Source: Acidobacteriota bacterium (GTDB lineage Bacteria; Acidobacteriota; Vicinamibacteria; Vicinamibacterales; Fen-181). From it: a DNA stretch of 17,826 nucleotides. Position 1 is the first letter of the stretch; every line of letters starts with the position of its first letter. The notes below the pieces were generated by a model that saw only the letters and a list, made by a program, of their open reading frames with translations, searched no databases and was not told the DNA's origin. This document shows positions 1-7,037 of the stretch, piece by piece. Position numbers and translations under genes: made by a program. Location: positions 1 through 17,826 of the forward strand of contig JAJXZZ010000013.1 in assembly GCA_021779795.1 (NCBI GenBank). The letters are read 5' to 3'.

Positions 1-276
1 GCCCGCAATCCGCGCCTCCTCCCCGGCGGCCCGCAGGCGCTCCTGCTCCTGGCGGACGGCCTCGAGCGCTTCACGATGCTGATCGCGGACCTCCCTCGCT
101 TCCTCCGCCAGCCGCCGGAACTGTTCCGCCGCGTTCCTGTCGGACTCGGCCGACAGGAGGGCTTCGTGGGTCAGTCCGCCGCCCTGCTCCGGAGTCCGGC
201 GACTGACGTCGGCGTTCTCGCGCACGCCGTCTCCCGGCTTCTTCGGGTGCCCCGGCGGGTTGTGCCCCTTCGGCAT
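1..276 (-). CDS. Hypothetical coiled-coil protein, 3' end beyond the window
   Basis: This is a partial gene: 92 codons are visible and no stop is reached before the left edge. The start is the ATG at 276 (protein begins MPKGHNPPGHPKKPGDG), chosen because AGGAAGAGG lies just upstream. Residues 1-35 are rich in Pro, Gly and Lys and look disordered. From about residue 38 the sequence is a Glu/Arg/Ala-rich heptad-like stretch (for example AEQFRRLAEEAREVRDQHRE) typical of a long alpha-helix or coiled coil. There is no signal peptide, membrane segment or catalytic motif. It follows the lmo0937-like gene by 41 bp on the same strand, so the two are probably co-transcribed. I do not recognise a family with a known function. 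The coding call rests on the ribosome-binding site, the uninterrupted frame and the biased composition. Confidence 0.7.
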   Translation of the reverse strand, partial: MPKGHNPPGHPKKPGDGVRENADVSRRTPEQGGGLTHEALLSAESDRNAAEQFRRLAEEAREVRDQHREALEAVRQEQERLRAAGEEARIAG

Positions 277-317
277 ATGGAGTCCTCTTCCTGGTTCGCG
301 GGCCTCGCGCGCGCCGC

Positions 318-458
318 CTACAGGCGTCGCACGAAATGGAGCACGAGCACGATGAGCGCCACCACGAGCACGACGTGAATCAGCGCCGAGGTGACGTGGA
401 ACGCGAAGAACCCAAGCAGCCACAGGATGATCAGCACCACCGCAATTGTCGCCAGCAT
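318..458 (-). CDS. lmo0937-family small membrane protein (46 aa)
   Basis: This 46-residue protein is almost entirely hydrophobic. Two transmembrane helices (about residues 2-20 and 24-42) are separated by a short FHVTSALIH turn, and the protein ends in a positive FVRRL tail. The pattern LWLLGFF...(S/G)xxIHxxLVVA is that of the lmo0937 family (a DUF5670-type small membrane protein), which is widespread in bacteria and has no defined biochemical role. The frame stays open upstream to 620, but the start is set at the ATG at 458. AAGGAG lies 8-9 bases upstream of it, and the family has this length. The protein should sit in the inner membrane. A TGTGC-N6-GGACA dyad lies 112 bp upstream. The family link is by sequence pattern, and a stress role is an inference from the context. 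Confidence 0.85.
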   Translation of the reverse strand: MLATIAVVLIILWLLGFFAFHVTSALIHVVLVVALIVLVLHFVRRL

Positions 459-650
459 CTGTTCATCTCCTTGCGTGCGGTCACGAAAGTGGACGACCGC
501 GTTCGGAGAACCCTGGGTCTCGTGGCTCTCTCTCCCCAGGCCCATCATCGGCCAGACGCCACGGGCTGGCTGTCCAATACGGCACAATCTCGAAGAGGGA
601 GTCGGAAACGGGAAGGGCATGAGCGTCCCTCCGGCGCGTCGCGGCGCGGC
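459..650. other. Intergenic region between xfp end and the lmo0937-like gene
   Basis: This 192-bp stretch follows the stop codon of the phosphoketolase and precedes the lmo0937-like gene, all on the minus strand. It contains the candidate operator at 571-586 and the ribosome-binding site next to 458. I see no clear hairpin plus U-tract terminator for the upstream operon, so read-through from xfp into the small gene cannot be excluded. The open frame that crosses the region is an N-terminal extension of the small gene and shows no conserved content. Confidence 0.5.
571..586 (-). promoter_or_regulatory. Dyad site A (TGTGC-N6-GGACA), candidate operator
   Basis: On the minus strand this reads TGTGCcgtattGGACA. 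It lies 112 bp upstream of the start of the lmo0937-like gene, in non-coding DNA. It is one of five copies of TGTGC-N6-GRACA in the window. The two pentamers form an imperfect dyad (TGTGC against TGTCC) with the six-base spacer typical of CRP/FNR-superfamily operators. The regulator is unknown. Confidence 0.5.
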
Positions 651-3086
651 TCACGCGCTCCACGCCCAGTTCTGGATCTCGGGCGGATCCTCGAAGTGTT
701 CGCGGGCGTAGGTCGAGGCCCGCTCGATGGCGGCTCGGCAATCGGCGGTGAGCGCGGCGGCGCGGTCGCCCATCCGCGAGGTGCGCCGGAGCGCTTCGAT
801 GCACAGGTGATAGCGGCTCATGCCGTTCATCGAGACCATGTCGAACGGCGTGGTCGTCGTGCCCCGCTCCTTGAACCCGCGCACGTGGAACCTGGCAGGG
901 GAGGGGCGCCCGTGCACGATCTCGTGGATGGCGCGCTGGTAGCCGTGGAAGGCGAAGACGACCGGGGCGTCCTCGGTGAACAGCTCGACGAACCGGTCGC
1001 GTGGCATGCCGTGCGGGTGCGCGTCCGGGGGGAACAGCGTCATCAGGTCCACCACGTTCACCACCCGGACCCGCAGCTCGGGCGCGTGGTGCCGCAGCCA
1101 CCACGCCGCCGCGACCGTCTCGAGCGTCGGCACGTCGCCCGCCGCCGCCAGCACCACGTCCGGCGCGCCGCCCTCGTCGTTGCCCGCCCACCGCCACACC
1201 GACGCCCCGCGCGCGCAGTGCTCCCGGGCGGCGGAGAGGTCCAGCCACTGCAGTTGCGGCTGCTTGTCGATGACGATCAGGTTCACGTAGTCGCGGCTGC
1301 GGAAGCAGTGGTCGGCGACCGAGAGCAGGCAGTTGCCGTCCGGCGGCAGGTAGATGCGCGCGACCGTGCCGCGCTTCGACAGGACGACGTCGATCAGCCC
1401 GGGACCCTGGTGGCTGAACCCGTTGTGGTCGTTGCGCCAGCAGGTGGAGGTCAGCAGGATGTTCAGCGAGGCGATGGGCGCCCGCCACGACAGCCCGGCG
1501 CTCTCGCCGAGCCACTTCGCGTGCTGCACCACCATCGAGGCGACGATCATCCCGAAGGCCTCGTAGGAGGCGAAGAGCCCGTGCCGGCCGGTGAGGAGGT
1601 AGCCCTCGAGCCAGCCTTCGAGCAGGTGCTCGCTCAGCACCTCCATGACGCGCCCGTCCGGCGCCACGTGGTCGTCGAGGCCGATGGTCGTGCCGACGAA
1701 GCACCGGTTCTCGACGGCGAACACGTCGTCGAGCCGGTTCGACGCGGTCTCGTCGGGACAGAAGAGGCGGAAGTTCGCCGACTCCGCGTTGCCGGCGTAG
1801 ATGTCGCGCATCATCCTGCCGAGCGGGCGAGTCGATTCCTCGCGTGCCGCCGCCGGCTGCGCCACCGGGAGCGCGAGGCCGTCCAGCTCGGGCAGCCGGA
1901 GATCGGCCAGCAGCGCGCCGCCGTTGGCGTGCGGATTGGCGCCCATGCGCCGGCGCCCCTTGGGGGCGAGGTCGGCGAGCTCGGCGGCGAGCCGGCCGTT
2001 CGAGTCGAACAGGGCCTCCGGGTGGTAGCTCCGCATCCACGCCTCGAGCGCCTCGAGCTGCCTCGCGTCCGACCGCACGAGGGCCAGCGGCACCTGGTGC
2101 GCCCTGAACGTTCCCTCGACGGGCCGCCCGTCCACCTCCCGCGGCCCGGTCCAGCCCTTCGGCGTCCGCAGCACGATCGCCGGCCACCGGGGCCGCCGGC
2201 TGACGCCTGTCGCCCGCGCCTCGGACTGGATGGCCCGGATCTGGCGGTAACAGTCGTCCAGCGTCGCCGCGAACTGCTGGTGCAGGACCATCGGATCGTC
2301 GCCCTCGACGAAGTGCACCTGGTAGCCGTGCCCGTCGAGGGTCGCGCGCACGTCGTCATCGGCTGAACGGCCCAGCACCGTCGGCCCGCCGATCTTGTAA
2401 CCGTTGAGGTGCAGGATCGGGAGCACGGCCCCGTCGCGGGCCGGGTTCAGGAAGCTCACGCTCTTCCACGATCCGGCGAGCGGCGCGGTCTCCGCCTCTC
2501 CGTCGCCCACCACGGCGGCGACGATCAGGCCGGGGTTGTCGAAGGCCGCGCCGAAGGCGTGGCCGAGCACGTAGCCCAGCTCGCCGCCTTCGTGAATCGA
2601 CCCGGGCGTCGGGGCGCTCACGTGGCTCGGCACGCCGCCAGGCGTCGAGAACTGCCGGAACAGGCGGCGGAGGCCGGCGCTGGTTCGATCGATCGCGGGG
2701 TAGATCTCCGAGTACGTGCCTTCGAGATAGACGTTCGCGATGACCGCCGGCCCGCCGTGCCCGGGGCCGGCCAGGAAGATCATGTCGGCGTCCTGCTCGG
2801 TGATCAGCCGATTGAGGTGCATGTACACGAAGTTGAGGCCCGGCGAGGTGCCCCAGTGCCCGAGCAGCCGAGGCTTGATGTGCTCGAGCCGAAGCGGTTC
2901 CGCGAGGAGGGGATTGTCGAGCAGGTAGATTTGCCCGACCGTCAGGTAGTTGGCCGCCTGCCAGTACCGGTGCATCCTGCCGAGGAGCGCCGGGGAGAGG
3001 GGGCCTTCGGTCGTGGCCTCATGCGGCCGCCGGCGTCGGTCGCTCGCCTCGACGGCGCTGGAGATCGTCGGGTCGAACTCATACAT
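651..3086 (-). CDS. xfp: Xylulose-5-phosphate/fructose-6-phosphate phosphoketolase
   Basis: This is a cytoplasmic thiamine-diphosphate enzyme. It splits xylulose-5-P or fructose-6-P with inorganic phosphate to acetyl-phosphate plus glyceraldehyde-3-P or erythrose-4-P. The 811-residue length fits the family. Visible hallmarks in order are GHWGTSPGLNFVY (76-88), GPGHGGP (107-113), the ThDP/metal motif GDGEAETAPLAGSWKS (194-209), HLNGYKIGGPT (226-236), ANPHANGG (383-390), FCPDETASNRLDDVF (442-456), SYEAF (507-511), DHNGFSHQGPG (553-563) and RIYLPPDGNCLL. The start is the ATG at 3086 with GAGAGGGGG just upstream; the frame is open further up but overlaps glgP. It begins 13 bp after the glgP stop, so the two are co-transcribed and probably translationally coupled. 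Glycogen breakdown next door suggests fructose-6-P as the physiological substrate, although the sequence does not settle substrate preference. Confidence 0.97.
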   Translation of the reverse strand: MYEFDPTISSAVEASDRRRRPHEATTEGPLSPALLGRMHRYWQAANYLTVGQIYLLDNPLLAEPLRLEHIKPRLLGHWGTSPGLNFVYMHLNRLITEQDADMIFLAGPGHGGPAVIANVYLEGTYSEIYPAIDRTSAGLRRLFRQFSTPGGVPSHVSAPTPGSIHEGGELGYVLGHAFGAAFDNPGLIVAAVVGDGEAETAPLAGSWKSVSFLNPARDGAVLPILHLNGYKIGGPTVLGRSADDDVRATLDGHGYQVHFVEGDDPMVLHQQFAATLDDCYRQIRAIQSEARATGVSRRPRWPAIVLRTPKGWTGPREVDGRPVEGTFRAHQVPLALVRSDARQLEALEAWMRSYHPEALFDSNGRLAAELADLAPKGRRRMGANPHANGGALLADLRLPELDGLALPVAQPAAAREESTRPLGRMMRDIYAGNAESANFRLFCPDETASNRLDDVFAVENRCFVGTTIGLDDHVAPDGRVMEVLSEHLLEGWLEGYLLTGRHGLFASYEAFGMIVASMVVQHAKWLGESAGLSWRAPIASLNILLTSTCWRNDHNGFSHQGPGLIDVVLSKRGTVARIYLPPDGNCLLSVADHCFRSRDYVNLIVIDKQPQLQWLDLSAAREHCARGASVWRWAGNDEGGAPDVVLAAAGDVPTLETVAAAWWLRHHAPELRVRVVNVVDLMTLFPPDAHPHGMPRDRFVELFTEDAPVVFAFHGYQRAIHEIVHGRPSPARFHVRGFKERGTTTTPFDMVSMNGMSRYHLCIEALRRTSRMGDRAAALTADCRAAIERASTYAREHFEDPPEIQNWAWSA

Positions 3087-3097
3087 GGGGGTCCCCC
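3087..3097 (-). promoter_or_regulatory. GGGGGACCCCC palindrome covering the xfp Shine-Dalgarno
   Basis: The 13-bp gap between the glgP stop and the xfp start consists almost wholly of an 11-bp perfect palindrome directly before the ATG. The G-run (GAGAGGGGG with the bases before it) is the only plausible ribosome-binding site. In mRNA the C-run could pair with it (about four base pairs around a three-base loop). Ribosomes finishing glgP would open this structure, which suggests coupled translation. The palindrome is seen directly; the regulation is inferred. Confidence 0.4.
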
Positions 3098-3099
3098 TC

Positions 3100-5643
3100 T
3101 CACCGTTGCCACAGGATCTGAGCGGCTTCGAGCGGCACCGAGGCCCCGTCGCAGCGGGGCACGATGCGCACCACGTAATCGGTGGCCGGGCGAGTGGCCG
3201 GCACCTCGACCCGGTAGACGTCGCCGCCGCCATCGCCGCCGAGGCTGCGGACGTGGTTCATCTCGTGGCGACTCCGGCCGTCGCCGCCGGTCCCGTCCGC
3301 GTAGAGCTCCACGCGGAACGCCCCGGGGCCGAGACCGGGGGCGAACACCTGCGCCTCGAAGGCGAGGCGGGCTTCGCCCCTCTCCACCGTCACGGCGCCG
3401 ATCCGGAGCGCCGCCCACCGGGTCTCGAGGACGCGCCGCCAGCCGGCGATCTGCCTGCCGAGCTCGCACCCGGCCGCGGCGCGGGCGCGGTAGGCGGCCG
3501 CCACCGGCAGGTAATGCCGCTCGGTGTACTCACGCACGGCGCGGTCGGCGGAATACTGCGGCGTCAGCCGCGCCATGCTCTCCCGCATCCGCGCGACCCA
3601 CGCGGTGGGGATGCCCGACCCGTCGCGGGTGTAGAACTCCGGCACGACCTCCCGTTCGAGCCGGTCGTAGAGCTGCTCGGCCTCGGCCGCGTCGCGGGCC
3701 GGGTCGTCGTCGTGGTTCCCGTCGTCGCCCAGGGCCCAGCCCACGTCGGGCTGGTAAGCCTCGGCCCACCAGCCGTCGAGCTCCGACAGGTTGAGGCCGC
3801 CGTTGACGAGCGCCTTCATGCCGCTCGTCCCGCACGCCTCCCATGGCCGGCGCGGCGTGTTGATCCAGACATCCACTCCCTGCACCAGCTGCTCGGTGAG
3901 CAGCATGTCGTAGTCACTGAGAAAGATGACGCGGGGGCGCGCCTCGGTCCGTCGGATGAAACGGATCCACTCCTGGATCAGGGCCTGCCCGGCCGTGTCG
4001 GCCGGATGGGCCTTGCCGGCGATGACGATCTGCACCGGGCGCTTCGGGTTGTTCAGGATGGCGAGCAGCCGGTCGGGGTCGTGCAGTAGCAGGTTCGGCC
4101 GCTTGTAGGCGGCGAAACGCCGCGCGAATCCCAGCGTCAGCGCATCGGGGTCGAAGAGCGTCTTCGCCTGCTCCACAGCCTCGGGCGTCGAACCGCACGC
4201 GGTCAGCTGCCGGGCCAGTCGGTCTCGCGCGTAGTCGATGAGCGTCCTGGTGGCCGCCGTGCGCAGCTCCCACAGCCGGGCGTTCGACACGGCGCGAATC
4301 GCCTCGCCCGGGCCGTCCCCATTCCCCAGCCAGCGGTCCTTCCCGCACGCCTCGGTCCAGAGCCGGTCGGCCGCCGCCGAGTCCCAACTCGGCACGTGCA
4401 CGCCGTTGGTGACGTGTCCGATGGGCACCTCGTCTTCCGGCCAGCGCGGAAAGAGCGGGGCGAACAGGCGCCGGCTCACGTCCCGGTGCAGGCGGCTGAC
4501 GCCGGTGATCGCGCCGCTGCCCCGGATCGCCAGGTACGCCATGTTGAGGCTCTCCGACCGGTCCACGGGATTCTCGCGCCCCAAGGCGAGCAGGTCGTCG
4601 ATCGTGATGCCCAGCTCCTCCCTCGCGTACCCGCCGAGATACTGCTCGACGAGCGCCGGCGCGAACCGGTCGAACCCGGCGGCCACCGCCGTGTGCGTCG
4701 TGAACAGGTTGCCCGCCCGCGTGACGGCCAGCGCCACCTCGAAGGGCTGGCCGGTCTCCTTCATGAAGGCCCGGGCGCGCTCCAGGACGGCAAAGGCGGC
4801 GTGCCCCTCGTTCAGGTGGCAGACGTCCGGCCTGATCCCGAGCTCGCCCAGCAGACGCCACCCGCCGATCCCGAGCGCGATCTCCTGCACGAGCCGCAGC
4901 TCGGGCCCTCCGCCGTAGAGTTCGCTCGTGATCCCCCGGTGCGAGGGGACGTTGGCCGCGTCGTTGCTGTCGAGCAGGTAGAGCCTGGCCCTGCCGACCT
5001 GCACCTGCCAGGCGCGCAGCCAGACGGAGTACCCCGGCAGCGCGATCTCGAGCCGCAGCCACTCCCCGGTCGGGCGGCGGACGGCCGTCATCGGCAGCTG
5101 CCCGGGGTCGTTGTATGGAAACAGGGCCTGCTGGGCTCCGTCCCGGTCGATCATCTGGCGGAAATAGCCCTGCTGGTAGAGCAGCCCCACGGCGACGACG
5201 GGGACGCCGAGATCGCTGGCGGCCTTGAGCTGGTCGCCAGCGACGTTGCCGAGTCCTCCGGAGTAAATCGGGAGGGCCTCGCTCAGCATGTATTCCATGC
5301 TGAAGTAGGCCACCGAGAGCGACGCCGCGTCCGCGTGGGCGCGCTGAAACCATGCGGGCGCCTCCGCCGCCCGGCGCCTGGACTCCACCAGGCTGTCGAT
5401 CTTCTGCCGGGCCGCGGGATCCGCCAGCACGCGCGCGATCCGGTCGCGCGAGACCGTCTGCAGAACGCCCCAGGGGTTGTGCGTGAGGTCCCACAAGCCG
5501 GCATCGAGCTGGCGCCAGACCTCGTCAACCGCGGAACTCCACGACCAGCGCAGGTCGAGCGCCAGTTCGGCGAGGGCGTCGATGCCCTCGATGTCGGTGG
5601 GCAGGAGACTCCAGGCCGGGTTGGCGACGCGGGTCGGGCTCAT
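3100..5643 (-). CDS. glgP: Alpha-glucan (glycogen) phosphorylase
   Basis: This is a PLP-dependent GT35 enzyme that removes glucose-1-phosphate from the non-reducing ends of glycogen-like alpha-1,4-glucans in the cytoplasm. The protein has 847 residues. It carries the N-terminal helical extension of the bacterial and archaeal alpha-glucan phosphorylase subfamily (LALDLRWSWSSAVDEVWRQLD, about 27-47). It then has VAYFSMEYML (111-120), IYSGGLGNVAGDQLKAASDLG (126-146), HLNEGHAAF (about 277-285), FTTHTAV, GHVTNGVH, FARRFAAYKRPNLLL and IVIAGKAHP. The PLP-binding motif EACGTSGMKALVNG places the Schiff-base lysine at about residue 610. The C-terminal 120 residues form a beta-rich tail. The start is the ATG at 5643 with GAGGA upstream. 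It sits between the desaturase (54-bp gap) and xfp (13-bp gap) in one operon. No key residue looks missing. Confidence 0.96.
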   Translation of the reverse strand: MSPTRVANPAWSLLPTDIEGIDALAELALDLRWSWSSAVDEVWRQLDAGLWDLTHNPWGVLQTVSRDRIARVLADPAARQKIDSLVESRRRAAEAPAWFQRAHADAASLSVAYFSMEYMLSEALPIYSGGLGNVAGDQLKAASDLGVPVVAVGLLYQQGYFRQMIDRDGAQQALFPYNDPGQLPMTAVRRPTGEWLRLEIALPGYSVWLRAWQVQVGRARLYLLDSNDAANVPSHRGITSELYGGGPELRLVQEIALGIGGWRLLGELGIRPDVCHLNEGHAAFAVLERARAFMKETGQPFEVALAVTRAGNLFTTHTAVAAGFDRFAPALVEQYLGGYAREELGITIDDLLALGRENPVDRSESLNMAYLAIRGSGAITGVSRLHRDVSRRLFAPLFPRWPEDEVPIGHVTNGVHVPSWDSAAADRLWTEACGKDRWLGNGDGPGEAIRAVSNARLWELRTAATRTLIDYARDRLARQLTACGSTPEAVEQAKTLFDPDALTLGFARRFAAYKRPNLLLHDPDRLLAILNNPKRPVQIVIAGKAHPADTAGQALIQEWIRFIRRTEARPRVIFLSDYDMLLTEQLVQGVDVWINTPRRPWEACGTSGMKALVNGGLNLSELDGWWAEAYQPDVGWALGDDGNHDDDPARDAAEAEQLYDRLEREVVPEFYTRDGSGIPTAWVARMRESMARLTPQYSADRAVREYTERHYLPVAAAYRARAAAGCELGRQIAGWRRVLETRWAALRIGAVTVERGEARLAFEAQVFAPGLGPGAFRVELYADGTGGDGRSRHEMNHVRSLGGDGGGDVYRVEVPATRPATDYVVRIVPRCDGASVPLEAAQILWQR

Positions 5644-5697
5644 CAGGGTGTCGTCCTCGCGCTCCCGCCGCCGGAGCTCAACGGAGGCCTCGCGCCG

Positions 5698-6783
5698 TCA
5701 CCGACCCGAGGCGCCGGCCTGGCGGCCACTGCCCATTGTGCCACCCTCGCGCTCGGCCCGCCGCGCGCGGCGCAGGTCGGCGAGGGTCACCATCCGTTCG
5801 TGCGTCTCGTCGAGGAGGCGCAGCCGGAGCGAGTGCAGGCTCCGGCGGAACGTCAGCGGCGGCACGGTCTGGAGGACCGGCACGCGGTCCAGGCATCGCT
5901 GCAGCGCGTAGTTGGGAATGCGGGCCTGGACGTGGTGGACGTGGTGCAGGCCGATGCTGCCGGTGAGCCATTGCAGCGGCTTCGGCAGCTTGTAGTAGGA
6001 GCTGCCGGCCAGCGCCGCCTGCCACGGATTCCACGCGTCGTGCCGGCTCCAGTACACGTCTTCGAACTGGTGCTGGATGTAGAAGAGCCAGATGCCCGCC
6101 GCGCCGGCAAGGACCCCGACGACCGACTGAACGACCACGAACGTCCGCAGGCCGATCGTGAGGCTCGCCGCGACCGCCGCGGCCACGATTCCCAGGTTCG
6201 TGACGCGCACGCTGAAGCGCTCCCCGGCGGTGGCGCCCCGCGGGCTGAACCGGTTGCCGACGACGAACACGGCCACCGGGCCGGCCAGGAACATGACGAA
6301 CGGATTCCGGAAGACGCGATAGAAGAGCCGCTTCGGCCGGGACGCGTCCAGGTACTCGCGGAGGGTGAGCGTCCACACGTCGCCCGTCCCCCGGCGGTCC
6401 AGGTCGCCGACCGTCGCATGATGCTGCAAGTGGGCCCTCCGCCACAGGTCGAAGGGCATCAGCGTGAGCAGCCCCGTGAGGTATCCCACGATTCGATTGG
6501 CCCGGGGCGACGGGAGAAAGGAGCCGTGACAGCAGTCGTGGAAAATGATGAAGGCGCGCACGAGCAGGCCGGCCGCGGGCACCGACAACGCGAGCATCAG
6601 CCATGGGTGGCGCGGGGCGAGGTACGCCATCGCCGCCCAGACCGCCGCGTACGGGACGAGCGTGTTGACGAGCTGCCAGACGGCCCGTCTCGCGTCCGGT
6701 CGCGCGAACGGCGCGAGCGCCGGATACCAATCGGGCCGCCGGGCGGCGTCGGTGCGACTCGTTCCGGCCGCGGAGGCAGACAT
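5698..6783 (-). CDS. Membrane fatty acid (acyl-lipid) desaturase
   Basis: This is an integral-membrane di-iron desaturase of the FADS family with 361 residues. The three histidine boxes are HDCCH (82-86), HLQHH (118-122) and HHVHH (280-284), the set expected for iron binding. Hydrophobic segments lie around 40-80, 100-113, 162-178, 195-215 and 216-235. The motif GDLDRRGTGDVWTLTLREY after box 2 is like the delta-12/omega-6 acyl-lipid desaturases, but regioselectivity cannot be read from sequence. The usual HDCGH glycine is a cysteine here. The start is the ATG at 6783 with GAAGGAGG about 8 bases upstream; an in-frame ATG at 6915 would run through the non-coding operator region and was not chosen. 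It is the first gene of the desaturase-glgP-xfp operon. Electron donors such as ferredoxin are not encoded nearby. Confidence 0.93.
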   Translation of the reverse strand: MSASAAGTSRTDAARRPDWYPALAPFARPDARRAVWQLVNTLVPYAAVWAAMAYLAPRHPWLMLALSVPAAGLLVRAFIIFHDCCHGSFLPSPRANRIVGYLTGLLTLMPFDLWRRAHLQHHATVGDLDRRGTGDVWTLTLREYLDASRPKRLFYRVFRNPFVMFLAGPVAVFVVGNRFSPRGATAGERFSVRVTNLGIVAAAVAASLTIGLRTFVVVQSVVGVLAGAAGIWLFYIQHQFEDVYWSRHDAWNPWQAALAGSSYYKLPKPLQWLTGSIGLHHVHHVQARIPNYALQRCLDRVPVLQTVPPLTFRRSLHSLRLRLLDETHERMVTLADLRRARRAEREGGTMGSGRQAGASGR

Positions 6784-6841
6784 CGGGGGCCCTCCTTCCC
6801 CGGCTCCTACGAGGACTGTACGCGCGGCATTGGGGACCGTC

Positions 6842-6857
6842 TGTGCAGGATCGAACA
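6842..6857 (+). promoter_or_regulatory. Dyad site B (TGTGC-N6-GAACA), candidate operator
   Basis: On the plus strand this reads TGTGCaggatcGAACA. The flanks extend the dyad to CTGTGC...GAACAG, giving CTGT/ACAG arms around ten bases. It lies 58 bp upstream of the desaturase start and 180 bp upstream of the radical SAM start, so it is best placed to control the desaturase-glgP-xfp operon. Its flanks match site D (CCGTCTGTGC on one side and ACAGGC on the other). Confidence 0.55.
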
Positions 6858-6908
6858 GGCCGTGGATCGACCCGTCCGGACCGCGCGCCGGCGCCCGCCC
6901 GGTGAGCG

Positions 6909-6924
6909 TGTGCAAAAAAGAACA
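6909..6924 (+). promoter_or_regulatory. Dyad site C (TGTGC-A6-GAACA), candidate operator
   Basis: On the plus strand this reads TGTGCaaaaaaGAACA, with GTGT/ACAC arms when one flanking base is included. The six-base spacer is all A, which stands out in this GC-rich region and may favour bending. It lies 113 bp upstream of the radical SAM start, nearly the same distance as site A from its gene, and 125 bp upstream of the desaturase start. Confidence 0.55.
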
Positions 6925-7037
6925 CCCCGGGCGGGCGATTTCACCCCATGATCCACCCGATTCGTGGAGGTTCGGCCGGCCGGCGCGAAGCCGTCGGGTG
7001 AACGGCGCATGACGCGCGTTGGCGGTGGGGTCAGACC

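Larger units (their letters stand above)
6784..7037. other. Divergent intergenic region with two dyad operators
   Basis: This 254-bp region separates the minus-strand desaturase operon from the plus-strand radical SAM gene, so it should contain two promoters. It holds two copies of the dyad motif (6842-6857 and 6909-6924). It also holds GC-rich inverted sequence around 6970-6990 (TTCGGCCGGCCGGCGCGAA), which could fold in the leader of the radical SAM mRNA. I see no convincing TTGACA/TATAAT pair. Confidence 0.5.

Noticed and set aside
459..620. N-terminal extension of the lmo0937-like gene up to 620
   Set aside because: The ATG at 458 has a strong ribosome-binding site and gives the family's normal length. 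The extension covers a candidate operator and shows no conserved sequence.
4692..4706. TGTGC-GTCGT-GAACA inside glgP
   Set aside because: It resembles the dyad but its spacer is five bases, not six, and it lies in coding DNA, so I treat it as chance.
6784..6915. Longer desaturase starting at the ATG at 6915
   Set aside because: It would translate through dyad B, and the ATG at 6783 has a near-ideal ribosome-binding site. The added residues are unlike any desaturase N-terminus I know.
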